The notes beneath the pieces were generated by a model that searched no databases, was not told where the DNA came from, and saw nothing but the letters and a program-made list of their open reading frames with translations. From contig NZ_MKJY01000603.1 of assembly GCF_001942465.1 (NCBI RefSeq), positions 1 through 64,000 of the forward strand: DNA of 64,000 bases, read 5' to 3'. The DNA comes from Actinomadura sp. CNU-125 (GTDB lineage Bacteria; Actinomycetota; Actinomycetes; Streptosporangiales; Streptosporangiaceae). Of the stretch, positions 18,044 to 28,356 are shown piece after piece. Positions within the stretch are counted from its first letter, which is position 1; the number at the start of each line of letters is the position of its first letter. The position numbers were made by a program, and so were the translations under genes.

Positions 18044-19191
18044 GTGCAGACGCGAGCGGCAATCCTGAGGGAACCCCGCACCGACTGGAGTGTGGAGGAC
18101 ATCGAACTCGATGATCCGAAGGCCGGAGAGGTCAAGGTCAAGCTGACGGCCGCGGGGCTGTGCCACTCCGACGAGCATCTGCGCACCGGCGACATGGTGC
18201 TCGACCCGGAGATCGCGGACCTGATGGGCTGGAGCCAGTTCCCGTGCGTCGGCGGGCACGAGGCGCCGGCGAGGTCGTCGAGGTCGGCGCGGGCGTCACG
18301 TCGCTGCAGGAGGGCGACCACGTCGTCCTGTCGTTCATCCCGTCCTGCGGGCGCTGCCCGTCGTGCGCGATGGGACGCCAGCACCTGTGCGACTACGGTT
18401 CGATCCTGCTCGGCGGCCGGCAGATCAGCGACAACACGTCCCGGCACCACTCCGCCAAGGGCGAGGACCTCGGGACCATGTGCCTGACCGGCACGTTCGC
18501 CCCGTTCACGGTGGTGAACGAGGCGTCCTGCGTCAAGATCGACGACTGGATCCCGCTCGACAAGGCGGCGCTGCTCGGCTGCGGCGTCACCACCGGCTGG
18601 GGTTCGGCCGTGAACGCGGCGAACGTCCAGGCGGGCGAGACGGTCGTCGTGATCGGCCTCGGCGGCATCGGGATGAACGCCGTGCAGGGCGCCGCGCTGG
18701 CGGGCGCCCGGCACCTCATCGCCGTCGACCCGATCGAGTGGAAGCGCGAGGCGGCGGTCTCGACCTTCGGCGCCACGCACGCGGCGGCGTCGGTGGAGGA
18801 GGCCCAGGCCCTGCTCGCGGAGATGACCTGGGGCGCCAACGCCGAGAAGGTCATCCTCACGACGGGCGTCGCCACCGGCGAGCTGATCCAGCCGATGATG
18901 GGGATGGTCTCCAAGGGCGGCCGCGGTGTCGTCACGGCGGTCGCGCCGATCGCCCAGGAGGACGTCAAGCTCAGCCTGTTCGACCTGTCGATGCAGCGCA
19001 AGGAGCTGGTCGGCTGCATCTTCGGCAACGCCAACCCGCGCCGCGACATCACCCGCCTGCTGCGCCTCTACGAGGACGGCAAGCTCAAGCTCGACGAGCT
19101 GATGACCCGCACCTACACCCTGGACGAGATCAACCAGGGCTACCAGGACATGCTCGACGGCAAGAACCTGCGCGGCGTGATCAAGTACTGA
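18044..19191 (+). pseudogene. NDMA-dependent alcohol dehydrogenase, one frameshift
   Basis: Zinc-dependent medium-chain alcohol dehydrogenase of the mycothiol-era NDMA-dependent type, about 382 aa after repair. It has tightly bound NAD and oxidises primary alcohols with an external electron carrier. The catalytic zinc region is GLCHSDEHL. The structural zinc cysteines are CGRCPSCAMGRQHLC. The Rossmann motif is VIGLGGIGMNAVQG. The frame breaks near 18261 in GGHEGAGEVVEVG: one G is missing from a G run. Everything downstream is intact to KNLRGVIKY, so a base-call error is the simplest view. GGAGGAGG precedes GTG 18044. Confidence 0.87.
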
Positions 19192-19220
19192 TCCGGCCGC
19201 GCGCCGGATGGGCGCCCGGC

Positions 19221-19257
19221 GATCCCCCGGCCACCGGCTTCCGGCGGCCGGGGGATC
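19221..19257 (+). terminator. Hairpin terminator after the alcohol dehydrogenase
   Basis: GATCCCCCGGCC (19221-19232) pairs perfectly with 19246-19257, and the 13-nt loop can form a further small CCGG stem. It lies 30 bp after the stop codon. Confidence 0.75.
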
Positions 19258-19375
19258 GTTCGTCTCGGCCCCGCGTTCCCGTCACCTGTTGTTGATCTTC
19301 GCGACGGCCGGCCGTCCGGCGCCCATCGCCCGCGGGCGCCAGGCTGGCGCGGTCGTCCACGGGAAGGGAACGATC

Positions 19376-22293
19376 ATGCGCTTGTGGAGAAGTGCGCGCG
19401 GCCGCCGCCGAGCCGCGCTCGCGGGCGGGGCGCTGGCGGGGGCGGTGTCGCTGACGCTCCTGGCCGCACCGCCTCCGGCCGCCGCCGCCGAACTGCCGCC
19501 GTTCGAGGCGGTCGACCAGTTCATCGGCACCGAGATGGACACCGCCCAGAACAAGAGCAACGACGCCTACGGGAACACGTTCCCGGGCGCGGCGGTGCCG
19601 TTCGGGATGGTCCAGTCGAGCCCGACCACCTACAAACCGGGGCCCGCGCTGGTCGGCGAGAAGGGCGGGTACGAGTACACCGCCGACCTCATCCGCGGCT
19701 TCGGCATGACGCGCTACTCGGGCTCCGGCTGCACGGGACGGTACGGCGGCTACGAGTTCCCGACGATCCCCTACGCGGGCGAACTCGTGAACGGGGTCCT
19801 CCCGTCGAACCCGTCCGACGACATCAAGAAGTACTACCTGAAGTTCGACCACGCGAACGAGAAGGCCGAACCCGGCTACTACCGGGTCGCGCTCGACAAC
19901 GGGGTGACCGCCGAGCTCACGGCGAGCAGCCGGACGGCCGTGAGCACGTTCGACTTCGCGCGCGGCGGCGGCTCGACGCTGATCCTGGACGTGTCGGGGC
20001 CGAACAACCGCACCTACGGCAGCGAGGTGACGATCGACCCGGCGACCCGCACCGTGAGCGGGTGGATGCACGGGGCCGACCTCTGCGACAACGGCAACCG
20101 CTACCGCGCGTACTTCTCCACGACCTACGACCGGCCCTTCGAGTCGTACGGAGTGTGGAAGGACGGCGCGATGACCGCCGGGGCGACGCACGTCCGCAAG
20201 GCCACCGACGACACGGGCGCCGACTACCGGCACGACAACGGCGCGTGGGTCACGTTCGCCGACGGCGCGAAGGTGACGGCCAGAACCGGCCTCAGCTACG
20301 TCGGCGTGGAGAACGCCGCCGCGAACCGCGACGCCGAGGTCGGCACGGGGAGCTTCGGCAAGGTGCGCAACGAGGCGGCGCGCCGGTGGAAGGACGCGCT
20401 CGGCACGATCGACGTGCGGGGCGGCTCCGCCGAGGCGCGCACCAAGTTCTACACGGCCCTGTACCACTCGCTGCTGCACCCGAACGTCCGGGACGACGTG
20501 AACGGCGAGTACCTCGGCTACGACGGCGAGGTGCACACCGTTCCGAAGGGCCGGCACTTCTACGTGAACTTCGCCGGATCCGGATGGGACATGTATCGGA
20601 GCCAGGCGCAGCTCATCGCGCTCACGCACCCGGGCGTCGCGAGCGACATCAACCGGTCGATCGTCCTGCTCGCCGAGCAGACCGGCGGCTGGGCGCCCGG
20701 CGCCGCCCGGATGCAGGGCGACAACCTCCAGGTGATCGTCGCGACCCTCGACGACATGGGCGCGACCGACTACGACCGCGCGGCCGCACTGGAGTCGATG
20801 ACGTCCACGCAGGTGCTCCCGGCGACGAAGACCGACCGCACGGACGGCTACCAGTACTTCGCGACGGGCCTGATCGAGAACCGCAAGGGCGACTTCGCGA
20901 CGTCCCGCGTGCTGGAGTACGCCATCGACGACTTCGCCATCGCGCAGTTGGCCGGGCGCCTCGGCGACGAGAAGTCCCACGCGGCCTTCATGGCGCGCGC
21001 GCAGAACTGGATGAACGTCTTCGACCCCGAGACCCGGCACATCCGCCCGAGGGAACGGACCGGGTTCGACCGGGCCTTCGACCTGCGCGTCCGCGAGGAC
21101 GGCGCCGGGCGCGGCCAGTTCAACCAGTCGACCGGGTACCAGTACGGCTGGCTCGTCCCGCACAACCTCGCGACCCTCATCGGCAAGCGCGGCGGCATCG
21201 AGGCGTCGACGCGCGCGCTCGACGTCCTCATGCAAGACCTCGACGCGGGCGCGTACACGAAGACCGGCAACTACCTGTCGAACCAGCCCGCGTTCGGCAC
21301 GCCGTGGGTCTACAACTGGCTGCGCGCCCCCACGAGACGACCGACGTGCTGTACCGCGCGGTCACGGAGATGTACGACACGACGCCGTCCGGCCTGCCGG
21401 GCAACGACGACCAGGGCTCCCTCAGCGCGTGGTACGTGTTCGCGAACCTCGGGATCTACCCGGCGATCTACGGGACGGGCGACCTCGTCGTGAGCGCGCC
21501 GATGTTCGAGCGGATCGTCATCGACCCGGTCGGCGGCGAACGCATCCGGATCAAGGCGCGCGGCGTCGAGGACGGTGCGCGCTACACGACCGGGCTGCGC
21601 GTCGACGGGCGCCCGCGGAACGCGTCGTGGATCGACGCCGAGGTCGTCCGGTCGGGCGGCGACCTGATCTTCGAGATGTCGCACCGGCCGGGGGAGTGGG
21701 GGACGGGCGCGGACGACGTGCCGCCCTCGTACACCGCCGGGGCCGACGCGCGCAACAACGCGGGCACCACGCCCGAGGGGCGCGGCGACCTCGGCTCGCT
21801 CGACCTGAGCGACTGGTCGCTGTCCCGCGAGGCCCTCGCCGACGCGGGAGCCCGCCCGGGCGCCCGCATCCCCCTCGACGGCACGGGCATCACGTTCACC
21901 TGGCCCGACGCGGGCCCGGGCGAGCCGGACAACTGGATCCCGCACGGGCAGCGGATCGACCTGCCGGACGAGCCGTCCGCGAGCATCTCGTTCCTCGGCC
22001 TGGCGACGAACGGTCCCGCGGCCGGGAGCGCGACCGTCCGGTACACCGACGGCTCGACCCGGCGGGTCGAGGTCGAGTTCGCCGACTGGGCGGCGTCCGC
22101 GTCCGCGGGCGACACCGAGCTGATCACCGTACGGGGCCGCAACAAGGCCGACGGCTCGGCCGACGACGGCACGTTCCGCGTGTTCGCCACCCGCCCCGCG
22201 CCCCTCGACCCCGGCAAGGTCGTCGACGAGGTCGTCCTGCCCGAGGGCACCGACCGCGGCATCATGCACGTCTTCGACGTCGCGACGGGCTGA
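19376..22293 (+). pseudogene. Secreted glycoside hydrolase family 92 alpha-mannosidase, one frameshift
   Basis: About 972 aa after repair. A signal peptide covers residues 1 to about 37 (RRRAALAGGALAGAVSLTLL, then AAPPPAAAA). The GH92 N-terminal beta domain starts at VDQFIGTEMDT and AYGNTFPGAAVPFGM. The (alpha/alpha)6 domain contains the calcium/catalytic hallmark GLPGNDDQGSLSAWYVF. The C-terminal part (SLDLSDWSLSREALADAG onward) is an additional carbohydrate-binding-like domain. GH92 enzymes are calcium-dependent inverting exo-mannosidases, commonly alpha-1,2. One C is missing from a C5 run near 21328 (RAPHETTD), upstream of the catalytic motif. Start ATG 19376 follows GAAGGGAA. It fits with the beta-mannosidase locus downstream as mannose-glycan scavenging. 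Confidence 0.87.
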
Positions 22294-22310
22294 CCGTCCC
22301 GCCCGTCCGG

Positions 22311-22906
22311 TCAGGGGGACGGGGCCAGCGCCGCGAAGGTCGCGGTCGACCAGCTCGCGCCGGTCGGCCGCGCCGTCGCGGCGGAGCCACTCGCGGCCCG
22401 CGGCGTCCAGCGCCTGCCGCCGCGCACCCGGTGAGCAGGTCGGCGGTGAACGCGTCGACGTCCGCGCCCGGCCGCTCCCGCAGCGCGGCGCCGACCCGCG
22501 CGCGCATCTCGTCGCGCCGTTGGTGCAGCCGCGCGCGCAACGCGGGGGTCGCCTCGATCAGCCGCAGCACCGCCGGATCCCGCTGCGCGTCGTGGATCCG
22601 TTCCTCCCACTCGCCCAGCACCGTGCGCAGCACCGTCCACGGCGGCTCGTCCGCCGGACGGGCCCGGACGGCGCCCGCGATCTCGTCGGCGAGGTCTTCG
22701 ACGTCGCCGAACACGACGTCCTCCTTGGACGGGAAGTAGCGGAAGAAGCTGCGCTTCGACAGCCCCGCCGCCGCCGCGACGTCCTCGACCTTCGTCTCCT
22801 CGTAGCCGCGTTCGACGAACAGGCCGAGCGCCAGCTCGGCCAGTTCGGCCCGCACCGCCCGTCTCGTCCGCTCCCGCAGTCCCGCGCTTCTCGTCGCCCC
22901 GGTCAC
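22311..22906 (-). pseudogene. TetR family regulator, two frameshifts
   Basis: The N-terminus is a clear TetR HTH (VEDVAAAAGLSKRSFFRYFPSKEDVV). After FTADLLTG the frame must shift: ARRQALDAAGREWLRRDGAADRREL reads in a second frame and ATFAALAPSP plus stop in a third. Each shift is explained by one extra base (near 22427-22429 in a CCC run, and near 22343-22346). Corrected length is 197 aa, normal for the family. The gene is divergent from the SDR gene, with palindromic sites between them, and would be its regulator. Confidence 0.78.
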
Positions 22907-22943
22907 GCACCCGAGGATACTTCATGTCATCCTGAAGCAAACA

Positions 22944-22958
22944 TGTCACCCGGTGACA
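22944..22958. promoter_or_regulatory. Palindromic operator between TetR and SDR genes
   Basis: TGTCACC-C-GGTGACA is a perfect 15-bp palindrome ending at the SDR ribosome binding site (AAGGAG, 22958-22963). A second TGTCA half-site lies at 22926-22930, 18 bp upstream. It probably binds the divergent TetR protein. Confidence 0.65.
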
Positions 22959-22969
22959 AGGAGATGGCG

Positions 22970-23824
22970 ATGATGAACGGCAAGACCGTCCTGGTGACCG
23001 GCAGCACCGGCGGGATCGGCAAGGAGACCGCGCGGGGCCTCGCGGGCATGGGCGCCCGCGTGATCCTGGTCGGCCGCGACCGGACCCGCGCGGACGCGGC
23101 CGCCCGCGAACTCGGGCCCGCCGCGACCGCGGTCACCGCGGACCTGGCCACGCTCGCCGGCCTGCGCGCCCTCGCCGCCGCGGTGAGCGCCCGGCACGAC
23201 CGTCTCGACGTGCTGGTCAACAACCTCGGCGGCATGGCCGCCCCGCGCACCCGCACCGCCGACGGCGTCGAGACCACGTTCGCCGCGAACGTCCTGGCGC
23301 CCTACGCCCTGACCTGCCTCCTGCTGCCCCTGCTGCGCGCCGCCCCCGCCGCGCGCGTCGTCAACCTCACCGGCGGCATCCCCGGCGGCCCGATCGACCC
23401 GGCCAACCTCCAGGGCGAGAAGCGCTACCTGGGCTGGACGTTCTCCCAGTACAACCACGCGAAGACCGCGGTGATGGCGATGAGCCGCCGCTTCGCCGCC
23501 GTGGACGGCGTCGCCGTCAACGTCGCCTACCCGGGGCACGCCTACACGCCCGGCAACCGGGCCACGACCGCCGCCGCGTTCCCCTACGCCTACCGGCCGC
23601 TCGTCCCGGTCATCCGGTTCCTGGGGCCCCGGTTCCTCGACGACCTGGCGAAACCCGCGCGGTCCAGCATTCACCTGGCGTCCAGTCCGGAGATGGAGGG
23701 CGTGACCGGCGTCTACGTCAACGCCAAGGCGGAGCGCACCCCGTGGCCCGCGAGCGTCCTGGACGAACGCAACTGCGACGCCGTCTGGGACCTGTGCGGC
23801 CGCCTCGCCGGAATCGCCCCCTGA
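22970..23824 (+). CDS. Short-chain dehydrogenase/reductase (retinol dehydrogenase-like SDR)
   Basis: Classical SDR, 284 aa. The NAD(P) motif is TGSTGGIG at residues 11-18. NNLGG replaces the usual NNAG. Tyr and Lys of the active site are in QYNHAKTAVMAM (YxxxK). The fold runs to a C-terminal EMEGVTGVYVNAKAE region as in the retinol-dehydrogenase-like group. The ATG at 22970 is chosen because AAGGAG lies 6 nt upstream; ATG 22964 is too close. The substrate is unknown. Probably repressed by the divergent TetR through the palindrome at 22944. Confidence 0.87.
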   Translation: MMNGKTVLVTGSTGGIGKETARGLAGMGARVILVGRDRTRADAAARELGPAATAVTADLATLAGLRALAAAVSARHDRLDVLVNNLGGMAAPRTRTADGVETTFAANVLAPYALTCLLLPLLRAAPAARVVNLTGGIPGGPIDPANLQGEKRYLGWTFSQYNHAKTAVMAMSRRFAAVDGVAVNVAYPGHAYTPGNRATTAAAFPYAYRPLVPVIRFLGPRFLDDLAKPARSSIHLASSPEMEGVTGVYVNAKAERTPWPASVLDERNCDAVWDLCGRLAGIAP

Positions 23825-23842
23825 CCCCCGCGACCGCCGCCG

Positions 23843-24406
23843 CTAAACCGTCCGCCGGAATTCCGCGACGAACCGGCGGAGGTCGCCGACCAGGTCCGTC
23901 GATGGGTCGCGCAGCAGGCGGGCCTGGAGTCCCTCGGCGAGGGCGATGACGATCCGCTCGGCCCACGGGTCCTCGGTGCCGAGGGCCCCGCGCAGCAGCC
24001 GCCGGACGGCGAGGTCGTGCCGTTCCATGAAGGCGTGCGCGGGATGCGCCGGGTCGGACGCCGCCGCGCTCATGTCGAGGAACAGCTTGGTCAGCCCGGG
24101 GGTGCGCATCGTCTCTTCGAGGTAATCCCAGATGCCGTCCTCGGAGTTCAGGTCGTGGCGCTCGGCGGCGGACCGGTCGCGGGCCTCCAGGATCGCGACG
24201 AACAGGTGGTCCTTGGAGTCGAAGTAGTGCAGCACGCCCGCCTCGGTGAGCCCGACGGCGGCGGCGATGTCGCGCAGGCGCGGGCCCTGGCGGTCGGACG
24301 CGGCGTAGGCGTCGAGCGCGGCGGCGAGGATCTCGGCGCGGCGGGCGGCGCCCTTGGGGTAGCGGCGGGGCGGGTCGGTGGTCGGCACGGCACGAAGCAT
24401 AGACAT
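23843..24406 (-). CDS. TetR family regulator of the beta-mannosidase/MFS unit
   Basis: 187 aa. The HTH (LRDIAAAVGLTEAGVLHYFDSKDHLF) is of the type that ends in LHYF. It is divergent from the MFS-beta-mannosidase operon, and an inverted repeat lies at 24411-24439 between the two starts. The inferred role is a repressor released by a sugar ligand from mannan or glycan breakdown. ATG 24406 is used; ATG 24400 is equally possible. Confidence 0.88.
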   Translation of the reverse strand: MSMLRAVPTTDPPRRYPKGAARRAEILAAALDAYAASDRQGPRLRDIAAAVGLTEAGVLHYFDSKDHLFVAILEARDRSAAERHDLNSEDGIWDYLEETMRTPGLTKLFLDMSAAASDPAHPAHAFMERHDLAVRRLLRGALGTEDPWAERIVIALAEGLQARLLRDPSTDLVGDLRRFVAEFRRTV

Positions 24407-24410
24407 CGGC

Positions 24411-24439
24411 CAAGAAACCTAGTGTCGTTCAGTTTCTTG
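24411..24439. promoter_or_regulatory. Operator between TetR and the MFS/mannosidase operon
   Basis: CAAGAAAC (24411-24418) and GTTTCTTG (24432-24439) are perfect inverted arms separated by 13 nt. The site is 4 bp from the TetR start and about 47 bp before the MFS start, so it can control both directions. Confidence 0.7.
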
Positions 24440-24485
24440 TGGCAGCATGAGCCGCCGAGTGAGCCGAGACTCCAGGAGCACGAGC

Positions 24486-25745
24486 ATGACCGCGCCCGCC
24501 ACGCCGCCGCCCGAGGGGCCCGCGGCCGTCCCCGCCCGTCCCGGCGGGGCCGCGCGGGGCGCCCGGCAGGGGCGGCTCTTCGCGATGTTCGCGGTCACCG
24601 CCGCGGGCTGGTCGCTGCCCAACACCGCGTCGGCCACCCTGGCGCAGGCGCTCGTCGCCCAGGAGTCGCCGGATCGCAAGGTCGCGCTGTTCGCCGTGGT
24701 GAGCACGGTCGGCGCGGTCGCGGCGATGGTGTGCACGGTCGTCGGCGGCGCCTGGTCGGACCGGACGCGCTCGCGGTTCGGCCGCCGGACGCCGTGGATC
24801 GTCGGCGGCGCGCTCGTCGCCGTCCCCGGCCTGGTCGCCGCGGCGGTCGCGCCGAACTTCGCGGTGCTGGTCGCGGGTTACGCCCTGTTCCAGGGCGGGA
24901 TGAACGCCTCCATCGCCGGGCTGCACGCGGTCACCCCCGACCGGGTCCCGCGCGACCGGCTCGGGCTGGCGTCGGCCGTCACGGGCCTCGGCTACCTGAT
25001 CGGCCTCGTCGCCGGAACCGCCATCGCGGCCGCCTTCATCGAGGCGCCCGCCGCGGGCCTGCTCGCCGTGCCGTGGGTGCTGCTCGCGACCGCCGCGGCG
25101 TTCGCCGTCGTCGCGCCGGACGCCTCCAGCCGGGACGCCGCGTCCCCGCCGACCCGATGGCGGGCGCTGCTGCCGCCGCGCGACCGCGACTTCCTGCTCG
25201 CCTTCGCGGGCCGGTTCCTGACCCTGCTCGCGCTGCTGCTGTTCAACACCTACGGCCTCTACATCGCCACCGACCATCTCGGCCTCGCCACCGCCGAGGC
25301 CGCCGCCGTCATCGCGCTCGGGACGCTGTTCCTCGGCGTCGCCGCGCTGGTCTCCACGATGGTCGCGGGGATCGCGTCGGACCGGATCGGCCGCCGCAAG
25401 CCGCTCGTCGCGGGCGCGTCCCTGGTGCTGGGGCTCGGCGTGACGCCGCTGCTCGCCGCGCCGGGCGTCGCGACGATGCTGCTGTTCAGCGCCCTGGCCG
25501 GGATCGGGTACGGCACCTACCTGTCGGTCGACGCCGCCCTCATGGTCGAGGTGCTGCCGTCCGGCGGCGACGCGGGCAAGGACCTCGGCTTCCTCGCCCT
25601 CGCCAACACCGCGCCGGTCGTGCTGGCCCCCGGACTCGCCGCCGCCATCGTCACACTGCTCGGCTACCGCGCCCTGTTCGCCGCCCTCATGGCGTGCGCG
25701 ACCGGCGGCGCGCTGTGCATCCTCTCGATCAGGAAGGTCCGCTGA
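24486..25745 (+). CDS. MFS sugar transporter (SLC45/GPH-like)
   Basis: 419 aa with 12 predicted hydrophobic segments. Motif-A-like loops are GAWSDRTRSRFGRRTPWIVGG and GIASDRIGRRKPLVAG in the two halves. The RxGRRTPWI form is typical of glycoside-cation or SLC45-like symporters. Start ATG 24486 has AGGAG 7 nt upstream; the in-frame ATG at 24447 lacks one. It lies 1 bp before the beta-mannosidase gene, so it probably imports manno-oligosaccharides. The substrate is inferred. Confidence 0.83.
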   Translation: MTAPATPPPEGPAAVPARPGGAARGARQGRLFAMFAVTAAGWSLPNTASATLAQALVAQESPDRKVALFAVVSTVGAVAAMVCTVVGGAWSDRTRSRFGRRTPWIVGGALVAVPGLVAAAVAPNFAVLVAGYALFQGGMNASIAGLHAVTPDRVPRDRLGLASAVTGLGYLIGLVAGTAIAAAFIEAPAAGLLAVPWVLLATAAAFAVVAPDASSRDAASPPTRWRALLPPRDRDFLLAFAGRFLTLLALLLFNTYGLYIATDHLGLATAEAAAVIALGTLFLGVAALVSTMVAGIASDRIGRRKPLVAGASLVLGLGVTPLLAAPGVATMLLFSALAGIGYGTYLSVDAALMVEVLPSGGDAGKDLGFLALANTAPVVLAPGLAAAIVTLLGYRALFAALMACATGGALCILSIRKVR

Positions 25746-25746
25746 C

Positions 25747-28344
25747 ATGCGCACCGGCACCGACGCCACCGGCACCGACGCCACCGGCCGCGCGCCCACC
25801 GCGTGGCCGGTCACCGGGTTCGCCCTCGCCGACACCGGACCGGGCGCCGACCGGCCGCCCTCCGGCGCCGCATGGGTCCCGGCCGTGGTGCCCGGCGGCG
25901 TCCACGAGTCGCTCATCGCGGCGGGCCGCCTCCCGCACCCGTACCGCGACCGGCACGAGCGCGACGCCGCCTGGATCGAGGACCGCACCTGGTGGTACCG
26001 GGCGGAACTGCACCGTCCGGACGTCCCCGCCGGGCACCGCCTGACGCTCGAACTCGCCGGGCTCGACACCGTCGCGACCGTCCTGCTCGACGGCGTCGAG
26101 ATCGCCCGGCACGCCAGCCAGTTCCGGCCGCTCGCGATCGACGTGCACGACCTCCTGCACGGCACCGCCGAACTGCTCGTCCGGATCGACCCGCCGTTCA
26201 CCGGCCTCACCGAACCGGACGGTCCGCGCGCCACCCGCGACCGGCTGCGCTCGTTCTTCGCCGGGCAGGGCGCCCCGACCGGGGACGACGAGCCGTCCGG
26301 CGTCATGTCGGCGGACCTGTCGATGACGCTGCGCCGCAAGGCCCTGTTCTCCTGGGGCTGGGACTTCGCGCCCCGGCTGCCCTCGCTCGGCCTCATCCGC
26401 CCCGTCACCCTGCGCGCCGCGCCCCCCGTCCGCGTGACGGGCGCGCACTGGCGCACCCTCGCCCTGCCGGACGGCCCCGGCGGTGCGGCCCGCGCCGCGC
26501 TGACCGTCGAGACCACCGGCGGCGGCACCGTCCACTGGACCCTGCGCGACCCGGACCGGCGCGCCGTCGCCGCCGGGCACGCGCCCGCCGCGCCGCGCGT
26601 CGACACCGAGGTGACCGTCCCGGACGCGCGCCTCTGGTGGACCCACGACCTGGGCGAACCCGCCCGTGACGACCTCGCCGTCGAGGTCCGCGACGGCGAC
26701 CGCGTGCTCGACCGGCGCACCGAACGGGTCGGCCTGCGCACCGTCACGGTCGACCGTTCCCCCGACACCGAGGGCGGACGGCACTTCCGGTTCGTCCTCA
26801 ACGGCGTCCCGGTCTTCGCGCGCGGCGCGAACTGGGTGCCCGCGTCGATGCTCGTCGGCTCGGTCGGCGACGACCACGTCCACCGCCTGGTGACCCTCGC
26901 CCGCGACGCCCAGATGACGATGCTGCGCGTCTGGGGCGGCGGCCTCTACGAGTCCGACGCGTTCTACGACGCCTGCGACGAACTCGGCCTGCTCGTCTGG
27001 CAGGACTTCATGTTCGCCTGCGTCGACTACCCCGACACCGACCCCGACCTGCGCGCCGAGGTCGCCGCCGAGGCCGAGCACCAGGTGCGGCGGCTGCGGT
27101 CCCGGCCCTGCCTCGCGCTGTGGTGCGGCAACAACGAGGCGTCCGCCCTGCACGCCGCGATCTGGGGCGGCGACGAACCGTCCGGCTGGGGCGACCACTT
27201 CTACGACGACCTGCTGCCCGGCACCGTCGAACGGCTCTCACCGGGAACGCCCTACTGGCGCGGCAGCCCGCACGGCGAACTGGAGGCGCACGGCAACGGC
27301 GTCCTGGACGGCGACCGGCACGCCTGGGAGGTCTGGCACGGCGCCGACCTCGGCGCGGGCGGCCCGCAGGACTTCGACGGCCCCGGCGACCGCGTCCACT
27401 TCCTGCGGTACCGCCACGACCGGGGCCGCTTCATCAGCGAGTTCGGGCTGCACGCCGCCCCCGAACTCTCCACGCTGCGGCGCTGGACGGACGAACCCCT
27501 CGAACTCGGCTCGCCCGCGCTGCTGCACCGCATCAAGGACACCCCGAAAGACAAGGGCGCCGCGCTGCTGGCCACCGAGACCGGCGTCCCGCACACGGCC
27601 CGCGCCTACATCGCCGCGTCGATGGCGGTGCAGGCGGAAGGGCTCGGCTACGGCGTCGCGCACTACCGGCGCCGCCAGCCGGTGTGCTCGGGCACGCTGG
27701 TGTGGCAGCTCAACGAGCCGTGGCCCGGCCTGAGCTGGTCCGTCCTCGACCACGACGGCGTCCCCAAAGCCGCCTGGTACGCGCTGCGCCGGGCGTTCGC
27801 CCCGGTCGTGGCGACCCTCCGCCGCGACGACGGCACCGGCCGGATCGAGGTGTGGGTCACCAACAGCACCCCGGCCCCCTGGACCGGACGGCTCACCGCA
27901 CGGCTCGCCCGCTTCGACGGCTCCGCCGCCCAAGCCGTCCGGCAGATCACCGCCACCGTCGACGGCGGCGCCTCCCGGCCCGTCGCCGCGCTCCCCGCCC
28001 CGGCCGCCCCCCGCGCGGTGTTCGCTGAGGTCGTGGACGTCACCGGCCGGATCCCCCGGCACCGGCTGTTCCTCGACCGCCTCCGCCACCTGCCGCTGGA
28101 CGGCACCGTCGACGCCGCGATCCACGCCGAGGCCCCCGGCCGCACCCGCGTCGAGATCACCGCCCGCGGCCACGCCTACGCCGTCCGCGTCGAACCGACC
28201 GGCCCCGCCTTCCGCGCGAGCGACGCCTACTTCGACCTGCCCCACGGCGCACACGCCACCATCGACGTCACCGGACTGCCGTCCGGCTTCGACCCCGCCG
28301 CCCTCCGCGTGCGCACCTGGCGCGACGACCGGCGGGACGAGTGA
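25747..28344 (+). CDS. Glycoside hydrolase family 2 beta-mannosidase
   Basis: 865 aa, no signal peptide, cytoplasmic. GH2 order: sugar-binding domain (DRTWWYRAELHRPDVPAGHR), immunoglobulin-like domain, TIM barrel and two C-terminal beta domains. The acid/base is Glu464 in WCGNNEAS and the nucleophile is Glu565 in RFISEFGLH. MLRVWGGGLYESDAFYDACDE is characteristic of beta-mannosidases. It releases mannose from the non-reducing ends of imported beta-mannosides. The N-terminus carries a 15-bp tandem DNA repeat coding TGTDATGTDATG, probably non-essential. It follows the MFS stop by 1 bp and shares its promoter. Confidence 0.93.
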   Translation: MRTGTDATGTDATGRAPTAWPVTGFALADTGPGADRPPSGAAWVPAVVPGGVHESLIAAGRLPHPYRDRHERDAAWIEDRTWWYRAELHRPDVPAGHRLTLELAGLDTVATVLLDGVEIARHASQFRPLAIDVHDLLHGTAELLVRIDPPFTGLTEPDGPRATRDRLRSFFAGQGAPTGDDEPSGVMSADLSMTLRRKALFSWGWDFAPRLPSLGLIRPVTLRAAPPVRVTGAHWRTLALPDGPGGAARAALTVETTGGGTVHWTLRDPDRRAVAAGHAPAAPRVDTEVTVPDARLWWTHDLGEPARDDLAVEVRDGDRVLDRRTERVGLRTVTVDRSPDTEGGRHFRFVLNGVPVFARGANWVPASMLVGSVGDDHVHRLVTLARDAQMTMLRVWGGGLYESDAFYDACDELGLLVWQDFMFACVDYPDTDPDLRAEVAAEAEHQVRRLRSRPCLALWCGNNEASALHAAIWGGDEPSGWGDHFYDDLLPGTVERLSPGTPYWRGSPHGELEAHGNGVLDGDRHAWEVWHGADLGAGGPQDFDGPGDRVHFLRYRHDRGRFISEFGLHAAPELSTLRRWTDEPLELGSPALLHRIKDTPKDKGAALLATETGVPHTARAYIAASMAVQAEGLGYGVAHYRRRQPVCSGTLVWQLNEPWPGLSWSVLDHDGVPKAAWYALRRAFAPVVATLRRDDGTGRIEVWVTNSTPAPWTGRLTARLARFDGSAAQAVRQITATVDGGASRPVAALPAPAAPRAVFAEVVDVTGRIPRHRLFLDRLRHLPLDGTVDAAIHAEAPGRTRVEITARGHAYAVRVEPTGPAFRASDAYFDLPHGAHATIDVTGLPSGFDPAALRVRTWRDDRRDE

Positions 28345-28356
28345 CGGCCCGGGCCG

